Translations under genes and position numbers: made by a program
The notes under the pieces: model-generated
Database searches by the model: none
Seen by the model: the letters and a program-made list of their open reading frames with translations, nothing else
What the model was told of the DNA's origin: nothing
Source of the DNA: Phoronis australis
Taxonomy: Eukaryota > Phoronida > Phoronidae
Length of the DNA stretch: 64,000 nt
Assembly: GCA_002633005.1 (NCBI GenBank)
Contig: NMRA01000030.1
Location: 845,164-909,163, forward strand
Direction of reading: 5' to 3'
Shown: one piece after another, positions 1-12,528 of the stretch
Numbering within the stretch: the stretch's first letter is position 1
Layout of the letters: every line of letters begins with the position of its first letter

Positions 1-366
1 CTTTCGTCAGGAAGCTTTCCTAAGCTTCTTTAGGCTCTGACATCACAATTTTGTGCTGTTTGATAAACCTTGAATTATACAGGCATCACACTCCATGGGA
101 GCAGCCATATTGAAGTAACTAAGCACAACAATACAATCTGGCTCTCTGATTGGTCAATTCAATAGAAAAGCGCCATCAAGTGGCAGGAATGTGCATCAAA
201 TTTTGTGCAACAAAAACACCTTTTTTTAAAAAAATGTGCAAGTGTAGACGTGGGAACTTTTTGGAATTTGGTTTATAGGTATATTATCTAGCCACATAGA
301 AAAAACTAGGTTGCCCCCCGAAAGTACTCACAAGGATGAACGCTATGAGATCTGGCCCACCGACTA
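1..366. mobile_element. TIR DNA transposon, right part only (same family as 37753-38504)
   Basis: Positions about 206-366 match 38344-38504 almost base for base, ending in GGCCCACCGACTA at 366. The left part lies outside the window. No transposase is visible. It abuts, and probably inserted into, the repeat that follows. At 171-187 there is GCGCCATCAAGTGGCAG, which resembles the CTAGTGGC motif discussed for 30479-32140. Confidence 0.75.
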
Positions 367-3095
367 ACAGTGCTCCAGTTTCATTGCAACTATTTTCACG
401 TGGCGTCAAGTGTGCGCGTGCAACCTTCACGTGTTACAGAGGTTACATCATAAGGATTAATGGCCACAGCGGCCCCTGACGTGAGTAGAACTATGTGCGT
501 ATTAGCTGTAAAGTTCCGAGTTGGGTTGTTTGACGAAATAAATATTTTAAAAACTAATGCAGGTTTTTTTATGGTTGGGAATATTTATGTTCTAGACTCC
601 GCAACCCAATAAATTGTCAACGTAAGGTTTAGTGCGGTTGTCTTATCTCGAACGCCAGGCACGGCTAACTTCAGTTGCCATTGCTAGAAACACGCTACGT
701 AATGAAGATGAGAATCGGAGGTAAGCAGACATGAGCCAGTCGTCAATCAAAAGTTACTGCAAGGGCATTACTCAACAGCAAGTATTTGCTTAATATTTTA
801 TGACTTTGACTGTGGATGAGTCTAAAGAACCCGTACAGTGTAGGTCCTAGGGAAAAAATATTTTGTGCAGTAGGTGGTTGAGCGAAAAATAGTTGGTACA
901 TGTATCTTTGTCGGTAAGAATAACTTGTAAACAAATTGCTAATTATTTGGGTAATCGGTAGCCACTGTAAGTTAGTGACTAGCTCTAACCAGCACTGCCC
1001 ACTCAGCGAGTACGCGCTAGTTCGGTGTCAGTTGTAATCAACTCGGCGCTAGACATTCGTGACCTGAAATTTGAAAATGGGAGCCTAGACTGGTCATTTC
1101 GTATGAAGTCGCAAGATGCAACCTGGAAATTCCCAAGAACGCGAGCCTATTTTTAGCTAGCTTTTGGCAGCAAGCAGATACCTGGCACTTCTGCAAATCC
1201 GGCCATTATTTGGTTGTTTCCAAGTCAAGTTGAACACTCCACCCTCTTCATTGAGTTGTAAACGTGTTGGGTGAACATGGGATAACATCTTTGGATAATT
1301 CAGAACCGATCTTTGATGCGTTTCAATGGCTGGGGCTTTTGGCTACTGTTGCAAATTTTTGGATGAGCCGCAAAAAATTCGGACCACGGCATAAATATGC
1401 GATAAATTAAAAACATCACAGCGATGTTTCATTCATTAGTGACCAACTTACCGAATTTGTGATGAAAAAACAGTTATTTTTCATGCAAGCTGTCCTGATT
1501 AGTGAGCTTATTACATTATCCCCAACAATATCATCTCACTGCGGCACTGGTCGACCCGCTGTTTGTGCGCAATGTCCAGACACACCGTGACTTGGAAGTG
1601 TGTCTCTTTTTATGGCAAGACGGCAAACAAATTCTCCAGCCCTACTATACTTTCTGGGGCTGAGCACGTGCGTATGCATGAGTCACCTATCACTCACATG
1701 TGTTGCTGTCAATGTAACATGCACAACGATTTAAGTGTGCGAACATACACGCGCGCCACTTCAAAGTTGCACGTCAAATGGGAATAGCGACAGTGCTAAC
1801 TGAGAGAGTATACCTTCCTCTCATTCAGTAACGCTAGGACCTCGCTAAAAAGCAAGACTGCGAGATTCTTGATGTGAGATATTGCCATGTATTTTCAATG
1901 AGAACACGTGACTTAGGCTAGATTTTAGCTAGGTCCTAGTGTAGGTCCTAGCGTTACTGAACGCACGCCTGTACCAGATAAGTTTCAGCGACCTTGGTGT
2001 TAATTTACTTGACAATGAACTTAGACCCCTGGGGTTTTAAAAGACCCGTTGCTATGCAATCTTCCTTGGGCCCAATGTTCCTCAGAACCGTGTGGCTCTT
2101 GGCTCGATGTTCCAGGCCGGTAGCCACCTAGCGATTTTTTTATTCTCTCCATGCAACCCCCTCACAGTAGTGCCAATTTTCATTCCCCGGGTCACCAGTT
2201 GACCACGTACATTTTTCAAGCTAGATTCTATGGGAAGAATTTTGTTCTGGCTGAAGCTGGCCAGTGTAGAAACAAAATTATTCTCGAGTGGCTATACAGG
2301 TAGGTGGAAACTGTATCTACGCAGACAGGCCTAGGCAGAGCAGTTTGCTCCAAGAAATTCTATCGTAATAGCATTTCTTACTATTGCAGTCATTTCGTTT
2401 CTTATTACCGCAAACATTCATGTATAGTATTCGTCTATAACACCTTTGATTTTTTAGGAAATACGATAAGCGCCTACTACTCTACTAAGCTAAGTTTCGA
2501 GAAATTTCAATTAAGCACCAGGGCACTCAACAAGAACTGCTAGTGACACTGGTAAAATCTGCTAACGTAAAACCTGGCTTGCATTTTTTATTATTTCAAG
2601 ATCACACACAAATACCCCTAGGCAGCAAATTAACCCTGTGAGGCACACTGTCCTTTCCGTCGCAACGGCATCCTCGGTAACCCGGCAAAATACATTTCCA
2701 GAAAACTAAGTCGGGGAAATTTCATCAAAATAGGGCGAACTTGAAACCTTTCCGTGAGGTATGAGAATTGTTCAAAATCCGAGAGCTTCTCTTCTAAATT
2801 GAATTGGGAGTGTTGGCAAAACCACTGTCACATTTCTGTGGCCTGATTTTTTCGAATGCATGTTTTATCTAGTGCACTGCAGTTGGAAAATAAGTGCGGC
2901 AGATGACCTCGCAGAAAGCGGAGGTTCCGAAGGCGATGTGGTTCCTGAAGTTTGCAAACATGGGAAGAAAATAAAGTGACAAAGAGATCAAGTATTATAT
3001 TTTGAAGTAAATCCATCACCCGGGAAAATAATTTGTTACTTGTTATAATTCACATTGCCAAACCACCGTCTCGGAGGCCGTTGTTGCACTCTTAA
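367..3095. mobile_element. Diverged copy of the interior of the 42123-44178 DNA transposon
   Basis: Long stretches align in the same orientation with 42500-43935: for example 395-720 with 42555-42860, 1400-1620 with 42900-43160, and 2540-3095 with 43320-43935 (shared TTGGCAAAACCA and CATGTTTTATCTAGTG). About 0.7 kb at 1800-2540 has no counterpart and includes a MITE. Neither terminal repeat is present. Short ORFs here are not conserved in the other copy. Confidence 0.75.
1824..1961. mobile_element. Short MITE with 20-bp terminal inverted repeats
   Basis: The left end TTCAGTAACGCTAGGACCT and the right end AGGTCCTAGCGTTACTGAA are perfect reverse complements, enclosing 138 bp with no coding potential. 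It lies within the extra segment of the 367-3095 copy, so it inserted after that element. Confidence 0.8.
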
Positions 3096-4733
3096 TCTCT
3101 AATAATTCGAACTCTCGACTTTCTTCTCTAATAGTTTTTGTACGGCCAATTTTGTCTCTATTAATTGGTACACAAAGCTCTCAACGGAAAAATTGTTCGT
3201 ACACTACTGTATGAACTAATAGAGAAAACACCATACCTTCTGAATCAGCTAACTGATTCAAAGTTGATAGTTTTGTTTTAAATAGTTTAAATAGTTGAAA
3301 GTAACCAATTTTCTTGTTACCTTTACTACTAAAATCTTAAAAGTCTGGTTATCTTGGAGAAACATTAGGCCATGTTTAATTCCTGTTCCCCTGGGTGTAT
3401 TTACTATCCATACAACAATAGAAAGTGATGTACGTAAAAGGACCAATAAAAGGCCACCATCTCTGTTCTGACTTTGAAGTCTGTCTTTCATTTGAGTTTT
3501 GCTGATTGGATGTCAAGTTTGGCGTGTGCGTGTACGTGTTTTATATAATTGTATTCCTATATATATTACATATACATACATATACACATATGTATAGATA
3601 TACACGTACCTTGTCGTGAAAAACAACCCCCGAGTTACGAAAGGCTACGACCAGCGGCTAAATGTAATGTTGTTTACCTATTCACGTCATATGTCCTCGG
3701 TCTCGTTAACACCGTTACAATGGACACATGGTGTGTTCTCTCTCGTGACGGAATGTCCATGCACTTGCAAGGGATGTCCATTCAAGATCAATTTGCTCAC
3801 CAACATGGCTGAAAAATAACTAGGCAAGAAATAGTAGACAATACTATCATTCGCTATATTAAAAATGACAAATTTCCGCTAAAGATTTTGTAATTGCTAT
3901 TGATCAGTCAAGAAAAACCTCACTGAATGAGCAGCTCACAGGTGTGTGTACCGTACGCTGGCTTTGTTTCAATAGGGTTGTCAGGGCACTTCTGTACGAG
4001 GGCCTATAAAAACGGGACATTCATGAAAATATCAGAAGTTGCCTAAAACAAGAACGAAATGATGATTGAAAAACTGTGACAGTTTTTTGAGACTTCATCT
4101 TGAACATCAATATCTTGTGAAATTGTTGACTGCCACATACAGGAAGATTGCAAACATGAAAGATATGGTTTCTTTATTAACAGGTCTTTTTGATTTACTG
4201 CAGAGAAGCATTAGGTTTATGAAAGAGAATCTGTAACTTAACCAACCAACATCTTGGCCTAATTGTTCAACTTCAATCAGGATTATCTCTTTTTGTGTTT
4301 CTTTCCAACCGGTCCACCGACTTCCACAAAATTAGTGTTAACTAGTCATCCATGCCTAGAAGAGCAGTCGCGTGGCAAAATTTTTCATTTAAATTCTTCT
4401 TGAGCTATTTGAAGTGAGCAGAGTTGTCGCCACTTCTGTTTTCAAAATGCCGACTAGAAGAGTTGCTAAAAATCAATAATTAAGGCAAGACTGTTTTATA
4501 ACTTTATTTACTTTGTGTAATACAACTTTCAAATTTGTCGTGATAATTCCTAAAAAACGTAAAGGATAGGTTCTAGAGCACTTTTTTGAAAAAAAATTAA
4601 AAAGTCAATTTTTAATGTTCCAAAGGTTGTTAAGTTTTGATTACGAGTCAAAACAATTGAAATGGCTACAGAAACATGTGGAACTCTCTTTGATTGAAAA
4701 TAGAGAAGGAACTATACACACACAAAATTATCT
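3096..4733. other. No gene seen; AT-rich, one TA/CA-rich tract
   Basis: Nothing recognisable is encoded. 3527-3610 is an alternating purine-pyrimidine tract (GTGTGCGTG, then TATATA, ATACAT and ATACAC runs). 3106-3170 repeats TCTCTAATA-like words. ORFs here are short, uncorroborated and lack protein-like composition. Confidence 0.5.
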
Positions 4734-6170
4734 TTAAGGATATCTCCAACCTTATTCACAAAAATTGGCCATTTTTACAATATTTCTCTTGTGTCTAGCA
4801 AAATACCTTATCTTCATTCTCGGGGAACTTCAAATACAAAACAATTATACCGCGTAGCGAGAAAAAAAGATTTAGCAGAACCATTAGAACTCCACAACCG
4901 CGTCGATCTATGATTTGTTTACTATTTATCCAAGGTCGAAGGTTAAGGGGCTTTCAAATAAATCGAATATCCCGCCAGGTTCAGAACAGTTTCGTATACC
5001 CTCAGTCCTTTCATTCACAAAGTCCCAATAACATTGAGCCAACGAGGTGTACTTATGCTAGAATGGCGCCAGGGAAAACAAAGACAAAACGTAGTTTTGA
5101 TCCTAAGGGAGTTGTGTGTCTACATGCATATGACAGTTGGCGTTGAAAACGAGTTTTTGAGTCGCCTCAGGCTTCTGTGGTCATGAACATAGAAAGTTGT
5201 GAAAAGAGATAAATCCTCACCCTAATTCCTTAATTCAATTAATAAGTTGACATTTCGATGTTTCGATCTCATGCTAATGACATACTTCATTTAACCTCCG
5301 ATTCGATTTTTGTAATCCATTTCTTACTTGGTTTCGTATCAGTCTCCCAGCACGTGACGTGTACAGGCTATGAACTGTGACCTACATAGAAAGTAGGTCG
5401 TAAACAAGAGTAAAAGTTGGCTGGGAACGCTACGTCTATTTGAGGATTTAATGATAATTAAGTTAATTACGCACTGCACAATCAGTTGACATTGCAAGTG
5501 AATGTTGAAATAGTTCACATAGTTAAGGATTGTATAGGTTATGTGTACTGAAAACAAGTTTTCACCAAATAATTAACCGAAGACTTTGAGATTTTCACTT
5601 GTCCCAGTTTAATCGGCTTTTTCTCGGTTTCTGCAAGTCTACTTTATTTGAACTTAGGAACACTAGTTCTCGAAGACGGCTAGATGGATTTCGCTGAAAC
5701 TTTTCAAACCTAATATTTAGTCATCAATCTCAAAAATGTTGTTAGGATTTTTGATATAAAGGCCTAGTTTTTACGTAATGTGACAAAGACGAATACGACT
5801 TCAATATTTTACAAAGATACCTTACGTTTTGCTAGTTGATTTGTGATAGAAACCAAACGAACAGACTAATCGAAAATTCCTAACAGCGTTTTTGAGGTAA
5901 CTGGTGAAGTTTTCATTTAAAAAAGTTTTCATTAATATCCACCGAGGGATTATTTTGCTATGAATGTACCTAAGTTTCTTAAAAATGAAATTTAACTTAA
6001 AAAAGGTTTTTATGTAAAAATAATAATGGAACATAGATACAAAAAGTATATTTATATTTCCTGGTCTTTGTTCTTTCAAAAAATATTTACTTTTACTAGT
6101 TGACAAAGCTTATTTTTTTTGATATACGAGTTAGAATGGATGCCTCTAAATAAGGTTGGAGATCACCCTA
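4734..6170. mobile_element. Possible TIR element flanked by ATCTCCAACCTTATT
   Basis: ATCTCCAACCTTATT at about 4740 is repeated in inverted form as AATAAGGTTGGAGAT at about 6150, and the pair encloses 1.4 kb of AT-rich sequence. Flanks are AAGGAT and ATCACCCT. No transposase ORF and no clear target duplication can be seen, so this rests on one inverted repeat. Confidence 0.4.
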
Positions 6171-8227
6171 AGCCTTATCATGGTATTTCAACTTAGTGTG
6201 TTAGCACACAGGTGATTTAGGTGAAGTCACTTGATTGTCTGAAGCAGGAAAATTATCAACTCAACATCAGTTGCATCATTTCATTCTTAAAAAAAATCAG
6301 CATGTTTATAACATGGCTGACTGTCAGTCTTACCTATGACTAGGTGATGAAGACCTTTGATAAAATGAGTTTAGAACAAGGTCATATTTTGTTTTGTGGG
6401 TTCAAAAACTTCACTTTTGTCTGACTGTTTACAATGACAAACTCAGGAGACACACCTTCTACATTTTTCAAAGCAATATTAGCACTTACAGAATTACTGT
6501 CACTGTATTATTTTACAAATTCAATGGATATTCTGGTAAATGTATGGTGTTGAAAGCTGCATTTACAGGAGATGTACTTGTCTCAGAGCAGCTGATTGGG
6601 AACAGCTGATCTGGTGCATGTATGCGTGTAAACAAAACTGACATGGAGCTAGTTGACTGACTGGGCAGCATCCATTTTTGACTGTGGAGTGAGAGGTAAA
6701 GCAAGTTACACCGGATCAGTTGCTGCCGATGAACACGGGTCTGAACACAAACTGGAGCAGGGCAGGATGAATCCTGTGTGTTACGCTTGCGCGCAGTAGC
6801 GTGTAAACAAGTGATTCTCTTGCATTCTGCAGTAGCATGTAAACGAGTGATTCGCTAGCTAGCATTCTACGTGGTTTGTATGTTCGATGTTGTTTATGCC
6901 ATCATTGAGTAAATGATTAATGCTGATCCAGTTATGTCATGTAATTGCTACTTAAGTCATGGTGTGAGGACCTGTACTTTGTGTTTGGACTGGTCATGAG
7001 GAGTGTGGCATCGTCATGAGCAATTTGAGGTAGGAATACAACACCAGTTGAAAAAAGTTGTCCTTAAAATGTAGAAATTCAGTGCCTAATAGCTTAAGAG
7101 TTGTGGCAAGCTAAAAGCTTTTCACGTTAGTATGACCAAGAATGACAGCCCAGTGCGACTCGACTCGGTAACCATGGTGCTATGAAAAAATCAGGAATAT
7201 CGGTGAAAGTTTGATATGAAAAGATGCATTGTGTCGTTGATTTAATGCATTTCATAGAGTAAGTAATATTTTATGAAGATGTGCATGTGCTGCAAAAGTT
7301 TCAGCTAAAAGTGTTCTTGATTAACAAAGATATGGAAAGTGTAAATTAGGCAGTCAGACAAACGACTATACAGACTCGCCTGAGCCAACTGTACAAACTC
7401 ATCACAAATAGATTTTTGAAAATTGTATGAACTTGCCAGTGAGCTGGTTAAGAATTAACATGGATAACAAGTGTCAAGCCATTGTCATTAACCATTATGA
7501 ACAGTCAGTGAAATCAATGTAAAAACATTTTACAATTTTTTCAGATCAACAAACTTCAAGTGCTGTTACTGCTCTGATGGCACAGATTACTTTACTGAAG
7601 TAATTGGCCACAGCATGGCAAATCACACAATCATGTACTAAGGATTAGGTATCTAATATTGCATGAACACAGCGGTTTGGATGTTTTAGAGTAAAAACAC
7701 ATGGATGCATTCCCAACACTGTTTTGAAGGAGGGCTGTGAAATTGTGCCAAATCAGTTCAAGCAAAAGTTATCTATACAAGAAAAAGAGTTTGATCACAA
7801 GAGTCCATTTAAGACGAAATCAAAAGTAGAATGAAAAGGCAAATGTGAGGTGAAGAATGCGCTGAGCGAAAAAGTGTGAAGGTGATGTGGAGACAGAGGA
7901 AGCATGAGAATACGATGTGATAAAAGAAATGTGTGATGTCACACCACTGTTGATTAATAATTTGAAGATGATAGGGAAGTCAGACACCCCTAGGTCAAGA
8001 TTAATAGGATGTTAGCAGATGGCACCTTCCTCTTAGACAGTATAGTGTTCTTACTGTTTTTAGATGTGACGGAGTGGTTTACCCTTGACAACACAGTAAC
8101 AATGAGGTACTCAAACAACATTGTAAGGTTTTGGCAGATCGAATACAAACTTTTCCACGGAAAATTTTTGAGATTCATATCAGGGTTCAAGTATATCGGA
8201 ATGAAATTTTTATTATTAACGTAATAT
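6171..8227. other. No gene seen; small tandem duplication
   Basis: No coding or RNA gene is recognisable. At 6791-6870 a roughly 40-bp word (CAGTAGCRTGTAAAC, then AGTGATTC, then GCATTCT) occurs twice in tandem. The remainder is ordinary AT-rich non-coding sequence. Confidence 0.5.
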
Positions 8228-8460
8228 TTACACTGCTTTCCATGGGGGCCCTCAGTAAAAAGCAAACAGATAGTGAGACAAAAACAGAATTACAAAATGA
8301 AAGACAAATTTAAGTAATAAGCAAAGAATAAGAAATTAACATGGAAAGACTGATGAAGCAAAATAAAAAATAAAATATGATAAATAAAAGATAAAGAAAA
8401 TAAAGAAATTAAGACAAGATAATTGACTAAAAAATAAAAAAAAATTCATAAATCTGTCGG
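8228..8460 (-). mobile_element. 3' UTR fragment of the LINE family at 15.7-17.3 kb
   Basis: CACTGCTTTCC followed by GGGCCCTCA and then an A-rich stretch parallels 15720-15780 at the 3' end of the LINE. This is consistent with a short 5'-truncated copy on the - strand. The A-rich remainder (8330-8460) cannot be aligned with certainty by eye. Confidence 0.5.
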
Positions 8461-9060
8461 AAACCCATTATAATCGAAAATAAACTTTGCTGTTCCAAAC
8501 GTTAAGCAACGTCAAAACTGGATAAGTGTAGAACTCCTGGAATTATTTGTTGCTTGTTGATATCATAGGAATGAGTTACTTTCTGCGAGTATTGATGCAT
8601 AATTAGATGTCAACAATACCTTGAAAACACCACCGGCTCAATGCGAAACCGTACATGAGGAGTTCACGTGAAGCTCGACAGATATTTTGAGAGCAAAAAA
8701 ACTGAAACTACAAGTTGCGAATATCAACTATACTTCTCATGCGTGTTGTCTATGGTTACACGGTGATACTCAAGCAAAAATTATGTCAAACAACAAAAGA
8801 TGTGAATAAATCGACACTCAAATTTTACAGTTGTGTAAACAATCAGTGAAATCTTTTGAACATAGTCAGTATAGGGATCCTATTAATGTAATGAAGATCG
8901 CATTCAATGACTACTCTTCCACTAAGGGTATGCAAACAGTTTCATTGCAAAAACTCGTGCGTAATGAGGTGAATGATCTCTTGAAGTACACCTTGTTGTG
9001 GAATTTTTGCCAATATTGCTCATGACGATGCTGACTACTCATGATCAGTCCAAACATGCA
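8461..9060. other. Nothing recognised
   Basis: AT-rich non-coding sequence. No ORF of note, repeat or RNA gene is seen. Confidence 0.5.
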
Positions 9061-9493
9061 CAGTGGCTGGTTGCATGAAACAGTCCCAAATAAGGACTGG
9101 ACTAAGTTCCCTAAGAGTGCGTATTTGTGTCTTTATGGACTCACAGATGCAATATTTTTCTATCATTTCATCTTTACTGTGAGCTCCTCTTTGATTAATG
9201 ACATTTCTAATAATATAACTAAAAATGAGCCCAGAGTTCATTGAAAATAATTAGGGACTCAGTCCTTAAATGGGGGTGTTGCATGAAAAGATTCCTAGTT
9301 ATTTTCAATAATACTGACAATTCAACGTACAGTTCACTCTCGATTTGTATCAAAGTCAAAAGTTGACTTAGTTATGAAACTAAAACAATATAACAAAGGG
9401 GAATCGATGTTTTCAGAAGTTCAAAAATACGCAGTAGATATAGGGAATTTAGTTGAATCCTTATTTGGGACTGTTTCATGTAACCGGGCAGTG
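9061..9493. mobile_element. Foldback/MITE element with about 50-bp inverted repeats and an inner hairpin
   Basis: 9061-9113 and 9440-9493 are inverted copies sharing CATGAAACAGTCCCAAATAA with few mismatches outside that core. Inside, 9240-9312 is a second, smaller inverted repeat (ATTGAAAATAATTAGG against CCTAGTTATTTTCAAT). No protein is encoded. The two overlapping ORFs on opposite strands here are a consequence of the palindrome. Confidence 0.8.
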
Positions 9494-9552
9494 GTCCCCA
9501 CACTGGTTCCCACACTGGTCCCCACACTGGTCCCCACACTGGTCCCCACACC
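9493..9552. repeat. 12-bp minisatellite (GGTCCCCACACT)n
   Basis: Five consecutive 12-bp units, one with a single C to T change, starting exactly at the right edge of the 9061-9493 foldback element. Because 12 is divisible by three, all frames stay open, which explains the Val-Pro-Thr-Leu and Gly-Asp-Gln-Cys runs in spurious ORFs. Confidence 0.9.
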
Positions 9553-10000
9553 CTGTGGAGTGGAACAACTTGTGCTGTGACAATATTATTATGTATAATG
9601 ATGGCTTAACCTTTGAAATTTCATGAAGTCTGAAATCAGTGCCAGCACCACTTTCAGTATTTATATTTGTTAATTGCAGATTAACCATTTGTTGCAATCA
9701 ATCTGATAATAATTTTAATTGTTAAAACAATGAAAAGTGCTTGTTTCACGTCAATTACCATTGGTCACCAAATGTTAAATAATTGACTGTTGGTGATATG
9801 TAGCGGATAATGATAAATCACAAATATTAAGTGATGTGCATCACTGTTCCTGATATATGCCAAATAAGGAATTATTAGTCACGGTTGGTAACATGTGTCA
9901 AATACTCTCATGTTTTAGTGTGTTAGTGTATTCAGTGTTAGATAAATATTTGATGATACAGCCAAGAGCAACAGGCTCTCAGTTTGTTCTTGTGTTCTGC
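9553..10000. other. Nothing recognised
   Basis: AT-rich non-coding sequence without visible repeat structure or coding signal. Confidence 0.5.
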
Positions 10001-10080
10001 CTGAGATACTTATTTCTCGCTTAAGATACTTATTTCTTGGCTGAGATAGGTATTTTGCAGCTGAGATAGTTATTTTGAGA
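10001..10080. repeat. Four 20-bp tandem units (CTGAGATACTTATTTCTYGC-like)
   Basis: Each of the four 20-base blocks begins CTGAGATA or TTAAGATA and contains TATTT. Divergence between units indicates an old array. Confidence 0.8.
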
Positions 10081-10374
10081 TGAGTGGAAATTAGATTAGC
10101 ATGAGCAAAGGATTTGAAAAATATAGGTGATGGAACGGGGGTTCATAGAACAACAAAACCTTGCTGAGTATCGGTCATTTAGCTCAATTTATGGCTGGTT
10201 GTATTGTTTGAGAATGTGAATCAGCTCTGCTTTAACATGAATGCTTTAATCAATTGTTAATAATTCGGCTCAGGCCTGCTAGTTATTTAAGAAATCTCAA
10301 TATTTATACCTATTGGAATGAAAACATAGTCAGCTCTATATACCTCTGTAATATAATACCTGTCACGGACAGGT

Positions 10375-10900
10375 TCATCCGGGATATGCTGATATATTAA
10401 TCCCCTCCCCAGACCATCCCTGTGACAGCAGAAGGCGCAGAACTCCAAGGCTGACGTTACCTGTCAGCATCTGATTTGACAACACTCGGGCATGGCTCTT
10501 CTTGTGACTTTTAGCAGCATGGCCATAAGTAATACCGGCTTCGAGAAGTCGGCTACCATCATTGAACTCAGCCAGTTGGGACAAAGTCTGCTCGAGGGTG
10601 CGTTTGTGAACCAGCAGCTTAACATCAGCTGAGTATAAGCAAAGGGTTTGGTTGGTGGTACATGAGCCAGCAAGGTAATCTGCACGCTCATTAATCAAGA
10701 CACTGACGTGGCCAGGTACGAAAAACCAGATCACTGTATGATGAGGGTGGCATGATCGAAAAACCAGATCACTGTATGATGAGGGTGGCATGATCGGAAG
10801 ACACCCCAGTTGGCTGGGAGATTTCCAGACTGCACTTTCATCAAGACTGCCATAGAATTGGTGGCAAAGATAATGGTGTGATTTTCCAGGTCTAGGTGTG
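10375..10900 (-). pseudogene. Retroelement RNase H C-terminal fragment, broken by a 38-bp duplication
   Basis: On the - strand the reading VPGHV...NERADYLAG, followed by TGNVSLGVLRLLLSQGWSGE, matches the end of the RNase H domain and the tail of LINE-type polyproteins (I/Ingi-like families carry such a domain). Upstream, in another frame, IIFATNSMAVLMKVQSG resembles the preceding RNase H helix. Between them AAAAACCAGATCACTGTATG and its following 18 bases occur twice (10721-10758 and 10759-10796). The 38-bp offset shifts the frame. No RT part is adjacent, so this is a dead fragment. Confidence 0.7.
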
Positions 10901-11690
10901 ATAGCTGGCTCTATTTAGCTGAGATTCTAGAATATTTGAAATGACAACAATTAACTATGCAGATTTCCTGTGGATTGATTCTTTGTGTTCTCAAGAAGAG
11001 CTGCACACTGTTGGGGAATATTTCTCTTATTTTATTCTTCAAAATTGTTGCAAATGTTTAAGCCTTTTTAAAATCCATTATCAGGTTAAGGTCATTTTGA
11101 GACTCCTCCGAAACTGTGATTTTCTGTCATTTAGTAGATAATTTTGTTCACCACCCGTGGTCATTTAGAACTAGACATTTTGGATTGTAATTTATCAAAT
11201 GCAAGTTGATTTTATTTAACCACACAAATTTGATTTCCATGTCCATCTTGTCAATCTGTTTCCCCATTAAGCGGATATCGGCCTTGAAGATCAATATGTT
11301 TGTCTAATAACCGAATGCCTTGTAATTTACAAGTATTTGTCAAATGGCTGCTGTAGGAATAACTAACATAATTTAGTATTTGTTAGTACGCTACAGATGT
11401 AGTGTTGCTATAGATTTAGTGTTGAGTTTCTCTGACACTAGTACCCAGAATGAGGAGCCATGTAAGATGAACAATTATATCATGGAAATATGAATTATCT
11501 TTTGCATGATAAACAACCCCAGGATTTTGCCAGTGTTAATGAGCTCACTTTAATTAAGTTAAAACTTATTAATACATAATTATGTTAATGTAAAGGAGAA
11601 CCAGAAACTATGGAATTTCTATAAATTTCAATTTTTGCTGACGGAATTTATATTTTTTTCGTGCAAGGTAATGTCTAACAATTAACTAAA
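10901..11690. other. Nothing recognised
   Basis: AT-rich non-coding sequence; no gene, array or inverted repeat found by eye. Confidence 0.45.
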
Positions 11691-11699
11691 ATTAATTGC

Positions 11700-12060
11700 A
11701 TATGCTTAAAGTAGGGCAAGTTGTTCTAGTGCAAGTTGTTCTTGGTTAAATCTGTGTGTGGACAGGACTATAATTTCGTGGTATTCATTGGGATGTTGCT
11801 AAATTGCTGTCCACACTATGCGAGTTCCTGCAGAACAAGTTATTACTGGAAGGAGTTGTCGCTAGGTGGTGTTGTGTAGACGGAATTTATGCTGCTGCGA
11901 CTTGTCACCTGTGGGATAACTAACCCCCACCTTATTGAGTTATGGTAACCAGAGTACCTTGCCCCTGCATAAGTCATAATGTGGACGCAGACAAGGCAGA
12001 AGTAATTACCATCTGTCCTTGCTCAGTTACAGGCATATGGGTGTGGTTGGGGACCAGGTA
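11700..12060. repeat. Dispersed repeat, copy 1 of 3
   Basis: Shares ACCTTGCCCCTGCA, AAGTCATAATGTGGAC and CTTGCTCAGTTACA in order with 14082-14290, and GTGTGTGGAC with 33074-33240. It also has recurring AAGTTGTTCT / AGAACAAGTTA words in both orientations, as expected for a small inverted-repeat element. No coding content. Confidence 0.6.
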
Positions 12061-12528
12061 TAATGACAGAATTACAGTATACACTGGGACAAGCTCAATT
12101 AATATGATTAAGTCGAAAGTGACATATTTTTATACTTTGTCTCAATTCAACTTCACTGACAAAATGACTTTGAAATTCTATTGTAATGTAATGTTGGCAT
12201 GCTCATGGTCACGACAAAATGAAACTTCTTGCCACAGAGTGACAGAAAGACTCATTTAATGTTCTGATGGCTACAACCATGAAAAAATAAACAAACTTGT
12301 GAAGTTAAAATGAAAAACGGAAAACCTTCTGACTCATAACATATCAAAACTTAGTACAAAATCATTCTGTACAGTGAGTTGTCTTGCAAAAATGAACTCT
12401 TTTGCAGAGTTCCACTCCAAAAAATTGACGCTTTCGTAGTATATGAATGGAAAAGACATCATTTTGAAGGGAATCTGGTTGTAAAAGTCTCCCATTTTAG
12501 TGGAATATCCCTACCCTTAAGGGCCTTT

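Noticed and set aside
2280-2300. Possible upstream RGS exon ending TGG CTA TAC AG|gtaggt
   Set aside because: It resembles the VYR end of the vertebrate N-terminal exon only superficially; the phase does not join exon a and the sequence lies in a repeat copy.
9493-9552. Short regular repeat considered as a CRISPR-like array
   Set aside because: Units are contiguous 12-mers with no spacers, in an animal genome.
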